Source of the DNA: Bacillota bacterium
Lineage (GTDB): Bacteria > Bacillota > Sulfobacillia > Sulfobacillales > Sulfobacillaceae
Direction: 5' to 3'
DNA: 48,664 nt
Assembly (NCBI GenBank): GCA_021841025.1
Contig: JAKBWA010000006.1
Coordinates: forward strand, 1-48,664
This document shows positions 1 to 9,620 of this stretch, one piece after another. Made by a program: the position numbers and the translations under genes. The notes beneath the pieces were generated by a model. The model saw only the letters and a program-made list of their open reading frames with translations, searched no databases and was not told the DNA's origin. How positions within the stretch are numbered: position 1 is the stretch's first letter; every line of letters starts with the position of its first letter.

Positions 1-42
1 ATTTAAGGCGTCCATTTCGTCATTTTTGCCGCAATGTCTCAT
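1..42 (-). CDS. N-terminal 14 codons of an unidentified gene, cut by the window edge
   Basis: An ATG at 42 (minus strand) follows a strong Shine-Dalgarno sequence, AGGAGGTG at 47-54, with about six bases between AGGAGG and the ATG. It opens a reading frame MRHCGKNDEMDALN that runs off the left edge. The ribosome site makes a real gene likely, but 14 residues are too few to name it. It is divergent from the helicase gene at 313. Confidence 0.5.
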   Translation of the reverse strand, partial: MRHCGKNDEMDALN

Positions 43-312
43 TTTTCACCTCCTGTCCAGTGCACCACCTCGCCAAAGTTATCCACAGGGACATACTCTT
101 TGAGAAATTAATGGACAAGCTCCTAGGACGGGCCGTGATCTTTGATTGCGGAAAGTGCATCGACAAAATATGATTTTGCTCCGATAATAGGACTATGTGT
201 ATTTGCGCATGATGTTTCTCGCAATTCCAATAGGCGACTTGCCGCCAAAATTCCCGGACCGCATTACGGGTCTAAACAAATCGGCTTGCCACCTTTTGGG
301 GGAGGTTTATTT

Positions 313-3300
313 GTGGCAGACATTCCAACTCAAGAGATCATGACCACCAATGACATTATCAAGTACTGCGGTCCCGTTTTTTACCAGCGCGGATACCGGT
401 ATGCACAAGAAGGACGGGTCAAGGAGGTGGCGCATCCATCCCCGGACCCATTTCAGTATGAAGCTCTAGTTCGCGGCACGGACATTTACCGCGTTAGCCT
501 CTTTTATGGACACGACGGCCGTTTTATGAGCAGTCTCTGTGAATGCCCCGCATTTCCCAGGCAAGGAGTCTGCAAACACATCGCTGCCGTTTTGATTGAA
601 CGCGCCACACCGGCCGTGGAAACCACCGAAAAAATTGCGAAACCAGGCTCAGAGCAATCTGCACTTTTGCCTCAAATGACCCGACGGTTTTTGGATGTGT
701 TCCACCGTTCGCGAGAACAAGCCCTCTCTATCCAAGAAGTTCTGCGCGTTCAATATTTGCTTAGCATACAAAGCGCCGGATCTGCCATCGTTTTCAGCTT
801 GGAAATGAAAATTGGCACGGACAAACGGCTATACTTTGTGCCCAAACTCTCTGACTTTTTACGGGAAGTGCAAGAAGGCAAACCGCACTCTTTTTCGAAA
901 CGGTTCACATATGACCCGACAGTCCATAGTTTCTCGCCCATCGACCGCAAAGTTCTGGAGATTTTATTTCAAATCCTTGCGCAAAGGGTATTTGAATCCC
1001 AAATCCGCTACCAACCCTACTCCTATTACTATAGTGGGGCGCACGGAGAACGGAAATTGAACCTCCCTCCTTTGATATGGGAACAGCTGGCACCTCTCTT
1101 AGCACAAGCTCAGAGCGTTTGGTCTTACAATTTGGAGCCCATACACATCTTAGAAGGCTCTCTGCCCGTGATCTTTAAGCTAGAGAAAAATCATCGCGCA
1201 TCCTCTGCAGAATCTCACGATGATACATATGTGTTAAGCTATGACAAACCTGATTTGAAAGTGTTGCCCTTATATGGCGCGGCAGTCAAGGAACCCTCTA
1301 TCTATATCATGTCCAGGCGCCAGGCGGAAATACTGCACAAGTTACTCACCATTTCCCCGTCGGCACATACTATCCAGATTCCCTTGAACCCTGGGGCAAT
1401 GGAAAATGTGATGACGGACATTCTGCCTGAACTTGAGGAACTGGGACAATTACGGGTATCACAAGATATTGCTTCAGAGATTATATCCGAGCCCTTGAAG
1501 CCCAGAATATATCTGGACTGGGATGGCGACAGCATTGAAGCGCAAGTTCATTTTGTATACGGAACGACGGGAATTGTGGCCGGGAGTCCCGATTCTTCAG
1601 ACGACTCTTCTGGCATTATCCTTCGGGACCGAGTTCAGGAAGCTCAAGTTATATCGCGGTTGATTGATGCTGGCTTCCGGCAGGATATAGACCGGTTTCT
1701 TCTCACGGGTGATGACGCCATATATCAATTCGTGTCGGAAACACTGGAAGAATGGACCCGAGACATTGACGTGCGCGTTACAGAATTATTTGATCCTGTC
1801 CACCACAGTTCTTCAACTCCCAAGATCCGAATGGACATGGATCCGGACCATTCCTGGCTGGAAGTGTCATTCGATTGGGATGACCTGGAAGAAAACGATA
1901 TACAGGCCGTTTTGCGAGCCCTCAAAGAAAAACGCCGGTACCACCGCCTAGCCAATGGCCAGTTCCTGTCATTGGAAAGTCCCGGGTTTGATGCGGCTCA
2001 ACAGGTCATGGAGGAATTGGATCTCGACCCGCATGATTTCGGTACGGGTCAGACAAAGGTCTCGGCCTTGCGCGCCGTCCCTCTTATTGATCCAAGCCAC
2101 TCCCACGAAAACCAGTGGCATCTCGGCAAATCCTTAAGACGGTGGTTGGACGATTTGCGTCATCCCGACAATCTCGACATCACTGCCCCAGCTACTCTTA
2201 ACGCCAAACTCAGGGACTACCAGGTCACGGGATTTTTGTGGATGAAAATGTTAAGCCACTACGGCTTTGGCGGGATTCTTGCCGATGACATGGGGCTTGG
2301 CAAAACTTTGCAAAGTATCACATATCTGTTATCCGAAAAGGAATCCGAAACTTGGAAAGATCCTGCCCTAATCGTCGCTCCTGCCTCTCTGATCTACAAT
2401 TGGCGTTACGAATTTGAAAAGTTTGCACCAACCCTCAAGGTAGAGGTGATAGTAGGCGATCCCAAAGAACGGCAGCAACAGATTAAGGAGGCTAAGGATA
2501 AAGAGATTGATGTCTTAATCACGTCCTATCCGCTTCTGCGCCGCGATCTTGCCTCCTACCGCAAGCACACCTTTCACGCGGTCATATTTGACGAGGCTCA
2601 GACTATAAAAAATTCCGGAACCCAGGCAGCTCAGGCCGCTTATCAGATCCAAAGTGCCCACCGCTTTGCTTTGACCGGGACACCTGTGGAAAATCGGCTT
2701 TCGGATCTGTGGTCTATTTTCCGTGCCATCTTTCCAGAGTTGGTGGGAAACCATAAAAAATTCTCGCAACAGACGATCGACCAAGTGCGGAAACAAGTCA
2801 GACCCTTCATTTTGCGCCGATTGAAACAAGATGTGTTAAAAGATTTACCTGAAAAGATTGAGTCGGTCGAAACGACAGAGCTCACGCGCGAACAAAAATC
2901 AATTTATCTCGCCTATCTGGAAAAAGTGCAGGCAGATACAAAAAATGCTCTCGCCGAGGAAGGATTTCAAAAGAGCCGGATAAGAATTTTAGCAGCATTG
3001 ACCCGCTTGCGGCAAATCTGTTGTCACCCTAGTCTATTTGTGGACAATTATCAGGGCACCTCGGCTAAAATGGATCTGCTATTAGAGCTTGTCGAAGAAG
3101 CATTGGGCTCCAGTCACCGTTTACTCATTTTCTCCCAGTTTACCTCAATGCTAAAACTGATAGCCCAGAGTTTCGAGACGAAGTCTTGGCCTTACTTCTA
3201 CCTCGACGGAGAAACTCCGGTAAAGGAAAGACTCGAATTGGTATCCCGGTTTAACCAAGGAGAGCGTTCAGCCTTCCTCATTTCGTTAAAGGCAGGAGGC

Positions 3301-3576
3301 ACCGGTCTCAATCTTACTGGTGCCGATACCGTGATCCTATACGATCTGTGGTGGAATCCTGCAGTCGAATCACAAGCGGCAGACCGTGCTCATCGTATCG
3401 GGCAAAAAAAGGTGGTACAAGTCATGCGCCTGATTACGCAAGGTACCATAGAAGAAAAAATCTACGGCTTGCAGAGAAAGAAACAGGACCTCATCGATCA
3501 GGTCATCCGTTCCCAAGGCGAGGATATTCCCTTGCTGACAGAAGAAGATATCCGTGAAATTCTGCATTTGTCATGA
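313..3576 (+). CDS. SWIM zinc finger SNF2-family DEAD/DEAH helicase
   Basis: ATP-driven DNA translocase of the bacterial SNF2/RapA-like group, probably remodelling protein-DNA or nucleic-acid complexes in the cytoplasm. An N-terminal SWIM zinc finger lies at about residues 75-88 (CECP then CKH), followed by a long poorly conserved region. The SNF2 ATPase has Walker A DDMGLGKT near residue 665, Walker B-type FDEAQ near 759 and motif III LTGTPVENR. The C-terminal helicase lobe has SLKAGGTGLNL and motif VI ADRAHRIGQ. The frame is open upstream to a TTG at 142, but GGAGGT at 301-306 sits six bases before an in-frame GTG at 313, so 313 is chosen, giving 1087 aa. It resembles Bacillus YwqA-type proteins. 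The family is certain, the cellular target is not known. Confidence 0.93.
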   Translation: MADIPTQEIMTTNDIIKYCGPVFYQRGYRYAQEGRVKEVAHPSPDPFQYEALVRGTDIYRVSLFYGHDGRFMSSLCECPAFPRQGVCKHIAAVLIERATPAVETTEKIAKPGSEQSALLPQMTRRFLDVFHRSREQALSIQEVLRVQYLLSIQSAGSAIVFSLEMKIGTDKRLYFVPKLSDFLREVQEGKPHSFSKRFTYDPTVHSFSPIDRKVLEILFQILAQRVFESQIRYQPYSYYYSGAHGERKLNLPPLIWEQLAPLLAQAQSVWSYNLEPIHILEGSLPVIFKLEKNHRASSAESHDDTYVLSYDKPDLKVLPLYGAAVKEPSIYIMSRRQAEILHKLLTISPSAHTIQIPLNPGAMENVMTDILPELEELGQLRVSQDIASEIISEPLKPRIYLDWDGDSIEAQVHFVYGTTGIVAGSPDSSDDSSGIILRDRVQEAQVISRLIDAGFRQDIDRFLLTGDDAIYQFVSETLEEWTRDIDVRVTELFDPVHHSSSTPKIRMDMDPDHSWLEVSFDWDDLEENDIQAVLRALKEKRRYHRLANGQFLSLESPGFDAAQQVMEELDLDPHDFGTGQTKVSALRAVPLIDPSHSHENQWHLGKSLRRWLDDLRHPDNLDITAPATLNAKLRDYQVTGFLWMKMLSHYGFGGILADDMGLGKTLQSITYLLSEKESETWKDPALIVAPASLIYNWRYEFEKFAPTLKVEVIVGDPKERQQQIKEAKDKEIDVLITSYPLLRRDLASYRKHTFHAVIFDEAQTIKNSGTQAAQAAYQIQSAHRFALTGTPVENRLSDLWSIFRAIFPELVGNHKKFSQQTIDQVRKQVRPFILRRLKQDVLKDLPEKIESVETTELTREQKSIYLAYLEKVQADTKNALAEEGFQKSRIRILAALTRLRQICCHPSLFVDNYQGTSAKMDLLLELVEEALGSSHRLLIFSQFTSMLKLIAQSFETKSWPYFYLDGETPVKERLELVSRFNQGERSAFLISLKAGGTGLNLTGADTVILYDLWWNPAVESQAADRAHRIGQKKVVQVMRLITQGTIEEKIYGLQRKKQDLIDQVIRSQGEDIPLLTEEDIREILHLS

Positions 3577-3960
3577 GCCTGCTGCCATGAAATCACGTGT
3601 GGGACAATCCCTTCTAAATCAAGTACATCTCACAAGACGTTGTCGTGTCAGGGGTAGGGGGAAGGAGGGTTCATTCATGCCGAGTCTAAAGCCTTCAAAC
3701 CATCGCTCGCACTCGGTGTCTGAGGTAGCACCGGGCGATCAAACCGTGTCTTTGGCCGTTCGAGGAGTCGAAAAGCACTCGATAGGTTTTAAGGCACCAG
3801 CCTATGGGCTATTGTCAACAAACACGGGTTGTGACGATCGTTGTGAGTGAGGATGAGGCTAGCGGTAATTCTCGACGTTTCGTTTGTGGCACGGCTCTGC
3901 AGCATTCCCAACGCAACGCCGTACAATGCCACCGAACCTCATGGGCATTGAGATGCCCTA
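3577..3960. other. Intergenic stretch with a short SD-led frame, possible transposon tail
   Basis: No convincing complete gene. An ATG at 3677 after GGAGGG opens a 57-codon plus-strand frame (3677-3850) rich in Ser, Val and Gly, with the text VAPGDQTVSLAVRGVEKHS. This resembles the low-complexity C-terminal tails of IS200/IS605 TnpB proteins. A small AGCC/GGCT hairpin and TTGTCAAC follow at about 3800-3822. A relic of such an element is a guess from pattern alone; no TnpB catalytic domain is present. Confidence 0.25.
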
Positions 3961-4582
3961 CTATCGATGCGCCACAGAGCCCCTACACTCATAAGGACTT
4001 TTACCTCCCTCTGCATTCTCCCTGATCCATGGACACCGTTCGTTGCTTGCACCGCGCCAGACGGAATGATAGTTAAGTCCATATAATGGTGTAAATTCAG
4101 TGGAAGGCCGGGATGGCACTCCATAAAGGCTCAAGCTTAATGCATCCGAAACACCCGTGGATATTCGCCAGACTGACCTGAAAACATTGTGGCAAGTGGC
4201 ACGCAAAATCATCACCATCGCCGTCAAACTCAGCAACATAGCCGCAAAAACAGTCCAGGAAAAGCCATATTGCAGCTATGGAAATGGTTTCATTTAGCAG
4301 CCGCATATATTGCGCTAAATCGCTGGACCCAATAGCGAGACCCAACACGATGCCAAATACCCACGAAGCCTTATATGCGGTAAGGACTGTCATCCATTTC
4401 TTATAGGGATGGCCATCTTTTATCCAAATGGACCCCCACAAAGGAAGCGTCCACAATATTAGCCACAAACCGCTGGCTAATATCACCCAATGAATGATGG
4501 ACTTGGCAATACTACACACGACTAAAATAAAGAAGAAAAACTTCCTAACATCCCCAGAAGATGTCCTCCGCCAAGCCTCCAT
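3961..4582 (-). pseudogene. Frameshifted small membrane protein, unknown family
   Basis: The frame from an ATG at 4582 gives a hydrophobic protein with about three membrane helices (around FFFILVVCSIAKSI, then WVILASGLWLILWTLPLW, then ISIAAIWLFL). It turns hydrophilic and Cys-rich at about 4240. From there the neighbouring frame carries the hydrophobic continuation (VFAAMLLSLTAMVMILRATC) and ends at 3961. The switch falls at runs of T near 4245-4265, which fits an indel or a sequencing slip. No good ribosome binding site is seen before 4582. The protein family is not recognised. Confidence 0.4.
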
Positions 4583-4832
4583 GCCTATGCCCAGGCCATC
4601 GGAAATCTAGCTTTCCGTGTTTGGATGAAGTTGTTTAAGGCCACTACCTGATCTGGCGCCATGCCATGCCGTCGTCCCAACAATAGCATTGTGACTATCT
4701 TCCGCTCCTACTCTTTCCTCTTATTCCGTCTTGTGCACCGTGACCAATTTCACCTAATTCAGGTTGGTATGCCTTGACTCCATTTTGACCCATTTTTACC
4801 ATACGGCACATAGCCATTATTACAAACGATTC

Positions 4833-4895
4833 GTTAATTATTTTGTGCACTTGTCCGACGAATAGTTAATTATAGTTGGGTATTATTGAATAATA
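4833..4895. promoter_or_regulatory. Candidate operator region of the amine oxidase gene
   Basis: Two copies of GTTAATTA lie at 4833-4840 and 4865-4872, 32 bp apart (about three helical turns). A perfect 15-bp palindrome TATTATTGAATAATA follows at 4881-4895, 36 bp before the amine oxidase start. AT-rich, regularly phased sites suit an Lrp/AsnC-type regulator, and such a gene lies at the other end of this cluster (8328-8867). Binding is inferred only. Confidence 0.4.
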
Positions 4896-4930
4896 GAAAG
4901 TCCCAATACAATTCCCAGGAGGTATCAGTG

Positions 4931-6865
4931 ATGAACATTATCCCTCAAGGGGTAACGGCTGCTAAACCACAGCACCCTCTAGATCCGTTGTCTCCTCAAG
5001 AAATCCAGTCCGCGGTAGCAATAGTCCGAGAAAGTGGCATCGGCCAAGCCATGCGTTTCGTAAGCGTGGCCTTACGAGAACCTGAGAAGCAGTTTATAGC
5101 GGACTATCAAACAGGAAGCACATGGGACCGTCAAGCGTTTGTGATCGCTTATAATCCAGACAGATCCGAAACCCATGAGTGGACAATATCTCTTACGAAC
5201 CAAAACATCCTTTTGCATGAAATTCTCCGAGATGTCCAACCGAATATCTTACTGGACGAATTTATAGTTTGTGAAGAAGCGCTCAAAGCAAACTCTGAGT
5301 ATCAGGCTGCTGTGCGAAAACGCGGCATCACCGATATGGATTTGGTGATGGTTGATCCGTGGTCGGCAGGAAATTATGGGGACGAAGATAACAACCGGCA
5401 ACGACTGGTCAGAGCGTTATCATGGGTGCGTCAAGACCCCACGGATAATGGCTACGCCCATCCGTTGGAAGGGCTCATTGCCGTCGTCGATTTAAACACC
5501 ATGGCCGTCGTGCGTATTGAAGATTACGGCGTAATTCCTGTGCCTAAAGAGTCGGGCAATTACGCAGTCGACCGGGTTCCAGTTCTTCGAGATGATCTCA
5601 AACCGCTCCACGTTATCCAACCCGAAGGGCCCAGTTTCACCGTCGACGGGTATCAAATTCGTTGGCAAAAGTGGAATCTGCGCATCGGATTTACTTCCCG
5701 TGAAGGACTAATTCTTCACACCATATCTTATGAGGACAACGGGCGGGTAAGACCTATTATCTACCGTGCCTCGTTAGCCGAGATGGTTGTGCCATACGGT
5801 GACCCCCGCCCTCAACACAACCGGCAAAATGCATTTGATGCTGGCGAATACGGGATTGGGATGTTGGCTAATTCGCTCGAACTGGGGTGCGATTGCCTAG
5901 GAACTATCCGATATTTCGATGCCCATCTCGTAGATAGCCGTGGTAAACCATTTACCATCAAAAATGCTGTATGTCTTCATGAAGAAGACTTCGGCACCCT
6001 ATGGAAGCATACCGATTGGCGTACCAATCGGCCCGAAGTACGACGATCCCGGCGGCTGGTTATTTCCAGCATTTCCACGGTCGCCAACTACGAATACGGA
6101 TTTTTTTGGTACCTTTACTTGGACGGAACCATCCAGTTCGAGGTCAAGCTCACCGGCATCGTCAATACAGGAGCTGTCAACTCCGGCGATCGACCAAAGT
6201 ATGCTACACTACTCGACGACAATCTGATGGCGCCGATTCACCAGCACTTTTTCAATGTTCGGCTGGATATGCAAGTGGATGGCCCGAACAATTCGGTCGT
6301 TGAAGTGCACACGGAATCCGAACAGCCGGGCAGCAACAATCCTCTAGGCAACGCCTTTTACGCCAAATCGACCATACTGCAAACAGAACAAGAAGCCCAG
6401 CAAATTATCGATCCCTTTTCTGCTCGGTACTGGAAAATTATTAATCCTCACGTCTTACACCCAAAAACAAAAGAACCTGTAGCATTCAAAATTGTCCCCG
6501 GTGAAAATGTTCTGCCGTTCGCACACCGGGAATCGAGCCTTGTTCGCCGAGCGGGCTTTATCACCAAACATTTGTGGGTGACGCCGTATAATTCTCAGGA
6601 GCTCTACGCAGCGGGAGCTTATCCCAATCAGCATCCTGGAGGCGCGGGCCTCCCTTCCTGGACCCAGCAGGACCGTCCTATCATCGACTCAGACATCGTG
6701 GTCTGGTATACCATGGGTCATCATCATGTCGTGCGCCCTGAGGACTGGCCCGTTATGCCGGCAGCCTACATCGGATTTTCATTGAAACCTTCAGGGTTTT
6801 TTTCTGCTAACCCCGCTCTCGACGTTCCCCCCCAATCCCCGCTACATGGATCATGTGAAGTTTAG
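4931..6865 (+). CDS. Copper-containing primary amine oxidase (topaquinone enzyme)
   Basis: Oxidises primary amines to aldehydes with release of ammonia and hydrogen peroxide. The catalytic Asp lies at about 303 in AFDAGEYG. The NYEYG motif carries the Tyr (about 387) that becomes topaquinone. Copper ligands are the His pair in HQHFF (437, 439) and a third His near 599 in HHHVVRPEDWPVMP. At 644 aa the length is normal for the family. AGGAGGT at 4917-4923 sets ATG 4931 (GTG 4928 is the alternative). No signal peptide is visible, so it should be cytoplasmic. An APC permease follows 53 bp downstream and probably imports the amine. Whether the substrate is histamine, phenethylamine or tyramine cannot be read. 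Confidence 0.96.
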   Translation: MNIIPQGVTAAKPQHPLDPLSPQEIQSAVAIVRESGIGQAMRFVSVALREPEKQFIADYQTGSTWDRQAFVIAYNPDRSETHEWTISLTNQNILLHEILRDVQPNILLDEFIVCEEALKANSEYQAAVRKRGITDMDLVMVDPWSAGNYGDEDNNRQRLVRALSWVRQDPTDNGYAHPLEGLIAVVDLNTMAVVRIEDYGVIPVPKESGNYAVDRVPVLRDDLKPLHVIQPEGPSFTVDGYQIRWQKWNLRIGFTSREGLILHTISYEDNGRVRPIIYRASLAEMVVPYGDPRPQHNRQNAFDAGEYGIGMLANSLELGCDCLGTIRYFDAHLVDSRGKPFTIKNAVCLHEEDFGTLWKHTDWRTNRPEVRRSRRLVISSISTVANYEYGFFWYLYLDGTIQFEVKLTGIVNTGAVNSGDRPKYATLLDDNLMAPIHQHFFNVRLDMQVDGPNNSVVEVHTESEQPGSNNPLGNAFYAKSTILQTEQEAQQIIDPFSARYWKIINPHVLHPKTKEPVAFKIVPGENVLPFAHRESSLVRRAGFITKHLWVTPYNSQELYAAGAYPNQHPGGAGLPSWTQQDRPIIDSDIVVWYTMGHHHVVRPEDWPVMPAAYIGFSLKPSGFFSANPALDVPPQSPLHGSCEV

Positions 6866-6918
6866 TAGTGCACCGTTTGAAACATTGAGCGACCAATAAT
6901 CTAGCAGGAGGTGCTCGG

Positions 6919-8331
6919 ATGAAGACGGTACCACAATCCAGCAAACTTGTAAATTTGAGGAGAAACTACTTGTCATTTCCCGAAACCATTGCCCAATCTT
7001 TTGCCAACATCTCCCCCACCTTGACTCCGGCTTTGTCCATTCCCCTCGTCGTCGCCAATGCAGGTACGGGGACCTGGTTAGTGTATTTGATTTCCATGGT
7101 CGGTTTAGCGCTAGTTGGGACGAATATTGCCGGATTCGCCAAACGCTTGGCCACTCCGGGAGCTCTATATCATTACGTTGGGGCAGGATTCGGTCCTCTC
7201 GCGGGTTTCGCCTCAGGATGGGCCATGTTGGCCGCGTACTTGGGCACCGCCATGGCGACTTTGTTGGGATTTGGTATATTCGCCAACATTCTCGGTCATT
7301 TTATCGGATTTCGGCTACCGGAGCCCGTATGGGACCTATTTGGGGCCGCGGCAGTTTGGTATGTAGCATATAAAGACATTCGGCTATCTGCGGTTTCTGC
7401 CTTGATCATGGAATTCGCATCCGTGAGTTTCATTGTAATCTTGAGTCTCGTCGTGCTCTTTCTTCATGGATTCCATTGGGATGTCGCCCAGTTTCGATTG
7501 CGCGGCGTGACACCTAGTGGCCTCGCACTAGGTATGGTCCTAACAGTATTTTCTTATGTCGGATTTGAGAGTGCCGCCACCTTAGGCCACGAATCACGGC
7601 AACCCTTGCGCACCGTCCCACGCTCGGTGCTTGCGAGCGTAACCATAGCCGGATTATTCTTCATTCTGTTGGCCTATGTCGAAGTATTGGGCTATCCCGG
7701 AGGAACAAAGGCTTTGTCTGTTGCCGCAGCGCCCCTCAATGCCATCGCCACTCGCTACCACGTTCCTTGGTTCGGTACGTTAACGGATTTGGGAGCCATG
7801 GTTAGTCTGTTCTCTTGCACATTAGCGTCCGTAAATGCCGGGTCCCGGACTTTATTTGCCATGGGGCAAGATAGCCATTTGTCCACCCATCTCGGTCGCG
7901 CACACCAATCCAACCAGACTCCCCATGTGGCGGTAACCATCTCCTCTGTTGTCGTTTTGACGGCCACCTGGGCACTGTCATCGGCACAGCCCTTGAATGC
8001 CTACGGGTACTTTGGCACCTATGCAACGTATGGATTTATTTCAGCTTACATCCTCGTCTCGTTTGCCTTTCCTTTCTATCTACGTCACCATGGCCGCGTC
8101 CTATTCCGCCATTGGGCGACAGCTATCGCATCCGCCTTATTTATGATGATTCCCTTGGTTGGAAGCGTCTACCCTGTCCCTGCATTTCCATACAATATGT
8201 TGCCTTACGCATATGTCGTGTACTTGGCACTCGGCCTATGGATCTATCAGGCCCAACGCAGACAACGGGTACGCAAATATTCCTCTGCCGGAGCGGACTC
8301 GGTCGATCCCGTGAAAGTGGATATCGATTAG
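6919..8331 (+). CDS. APC-family amino acid or amine permease
   Basis: A 470-residue protein with about 12 membrane helices and the N-terminal APC pattern (ETIAQSFANISPTLTPALSIP, then a Gly-rich TPGALYHYVGAGFGP region). It starts at an ATG behind AGGAGGT and lies just downstream of the amine oxidase, so uptake of the amine substrate is the natural inference. Its TAG stop at 8329-8331 overlaps the TAA stop of the convergent Lrp gene, leaving no room for a separate terminator between them. Confidence 0.9.
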   Translation: MKTVPQSSKLVNLRRNYLSFPETIAQSFANISPTLTPALSIPLVVANAGTGTWLVYLISMVGLALVGTNIAGFAKRLATPGALYHYVGAGFGPLAGFASGWAMLAAYLGTAMATLLGFGIFANILGHFIGFRLPEPVWDLFGAAAVWYVAYKDIRLSAVSALIMEFASVSFIVILSLVVLFLHGFHWDVAQFRLRGVTPSGLALGMVLTVFSYVGFESAATLGHESRQPLRTVPRSVLASVTIAGLFFILLAYVEVLGYPGGTKALSVAAAPLNAIATRYHVPWFGTLTDLGAMVSLFSCTLASVNAGSRTLFAMGQDSHLSTHLGRAHQSNQTPHVAVTISSVVVLTATWALSSAQPLNAYGYFGTYATYGFISAYILVSFAFPFYLRHHGRVLFRHWATAIASALFMMIPLVGSVYPVPAFPYNMLPYAYVVYLALGLWIYQAQRRQRVRKYSSAGADSVDPVKVDID

Positions 8332-8867
8332 TTCGTCTGATCATCTTCTGAATGAGAAATGGGCCGATTCGAGGAGGACTCTTGTTTCGAGGCAAGTTCC
8401 GGCGGTTGCCAAAGAACCGGGTCGAGTCCGTGCTTTTCTACCGCTGCCGACAGAACCATCATGGTTTCGGAACGCTGAAACCCCAATATGCGGTCAATTT
8501 TTTCAAATAAGATCTTCTGCAGGTGCGAGTTCGTTTGTGCTCGCACCTTGACCAAAACATCAAAACGGCCTGTTACCACATACGCCGCTTCAATTTCGGG
8601 AATGTTCCTTAGTTCTTCCAAGGTCCTGTATGCACTCTCGCCCTGATCCGTTAATAGACCCACCCAGGCCAAAACAGGATATCCCATCTGTTCAGGATTC
8701 ACTTCTGTGTGAAATTTTGAAATATAACCTCGCTGCACCAGTTTTTTTACTCGCTCATGCATTGTGGGACGGGAAACCCCTGTTTTGTCGGCCAATTCCT
8801 GTAGCGGAATTCGCGCATTATCTTGCATGATAGACAAGATCCGTCGATCAATGTGGTCCAGATCCAT
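8328..8867 (-). CDS. Lrp/AsnC-family transcriptional regulator
   Basis: 179 aa. An N-terminal winged helix-turn-helix (MDLDHIDRRILSIMQDNAR onward, recognition helix around VSRPTMHERVKKL) is followed by an AsnC/RAM ligand domain (AYVVTGRFDVLVKVRA). The C-terminal tail is about 25 residues longer than usual and polar. AAGGTG precedes the ATG by nine bases. It converges on the permease, and the natural targets are the amine oxidase and permease genes, probably with an amine or amino acid as effector. That target is inferred from position. Confidence 0.92.
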   Translation of the reverse strand: MDLDHIDRRILSIMQDNARIPLQELADKTGVSRPTMHERVKKLVQRGYISKFHTEVNPEQMGYPVLAWVGLLTDQGESAYRTLEELRNIPEIEAAYVVTGRFDVLVKVRAQTNSHLQKILFEKIDRILGFQRSETMMVLSAAVEKHGLDPVLWQPPELASKQESSSNRPISHSEDDQTN

Positions 8868-8909
8868 ATTTGCTCACACCTTCTCCGCACCGCGCATATT
8901 TCTGACTTT

Positions 8910-8937
8910 ATTCTACCGTATCATGGCAACAGTCCAA
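8910..8937 (-). promoter_or_regulatory. Sigma-A-type promoter of the Lrp/AsnC gene
   Basis: On the minus strand TTGGAC (8932-8937) and TAGAAT (8910-8915) are separated by 16 bp, about 43 bp upstream of the start codon at 8867. Spacing and position fit; not tested. Confidence 0.5.
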
Positions 8938-9620
8938 AGCCGCCAGACCCGCACCATTGACCTCTCCACAAGATTGGATAAGATGGACAACATGATACGA
9001 CGCACAAGAATTTGTCCTACGGCAGTGCCCTCCTTTAGGACCTCAGCATTCCGCTCAATACCGAAGTGATACCCGGTCGCATTCCGGGAACTGCCCCAGC
9101 ACTATGCACCAAATATTCCCTATGCACGGAACAAGTTGTCTTCTGGTGCAAAGAAAGTATTATTCTCAGGCCACTTTGAGATAAAATGTGGGATAAATTA
9201 CGATAGGGAAAAAAGAGGCGGGCTACACCTTGGGGATTGGTTAAACATTCCAGTTAAGATGGATAACCCGGAAATCCTCCACAGTCGTCGCGAAACGCCC
9301 AGCATGAAGAAAGTTTGGGTTATGCCCCTGTTCTCCCCATGGATAGGCTCGAATCGAGATGACTAAACATCCTTCCAATACAATGCATGTCATCCCCCAA
9401 TATTTTCAACACGGGACGGAGTCGATGTCTGTGGTTGTGGACCCATCGCCATCTCCTATTCCTCAGCGTTCCACCAAACCCTTGCCATTTTGGTGGATCA
9501 CCCGCATTACCTGAATCGGGGCCAGGGAAAAAACCGATCCCCGGGCAAAGAACCTTGGCCATTGCCACCCCGGGAATCACTAAGATATGGGGTCATAAGG
9601 CAAGGATTCCATCATCATGT
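8938..9620. other. Non-coding or decayed stretch
   Basis: Only short frames without ribosome binding sites or recognisable domains are present on either strand. It lies between the Lrp promoter and the restored 3' end of the ketoacyl synthase. No repeat, hairpin terminator or RNA gene was recognised. Confidence 0.4.

Noticed and set aside
54-93. TGTCC...GGACA ends around the left intergenic sequence, like a small insertion-element terminus
   Set aside because: Only five bases match, no transposase domain is visible, and the segment contains the ribosome site of the edge gene.
9320-9580. 86-codon minus-strand frame downstream of the synthase
   Set aside because: No ribosome site, odd composition and no domain; treated as chance.
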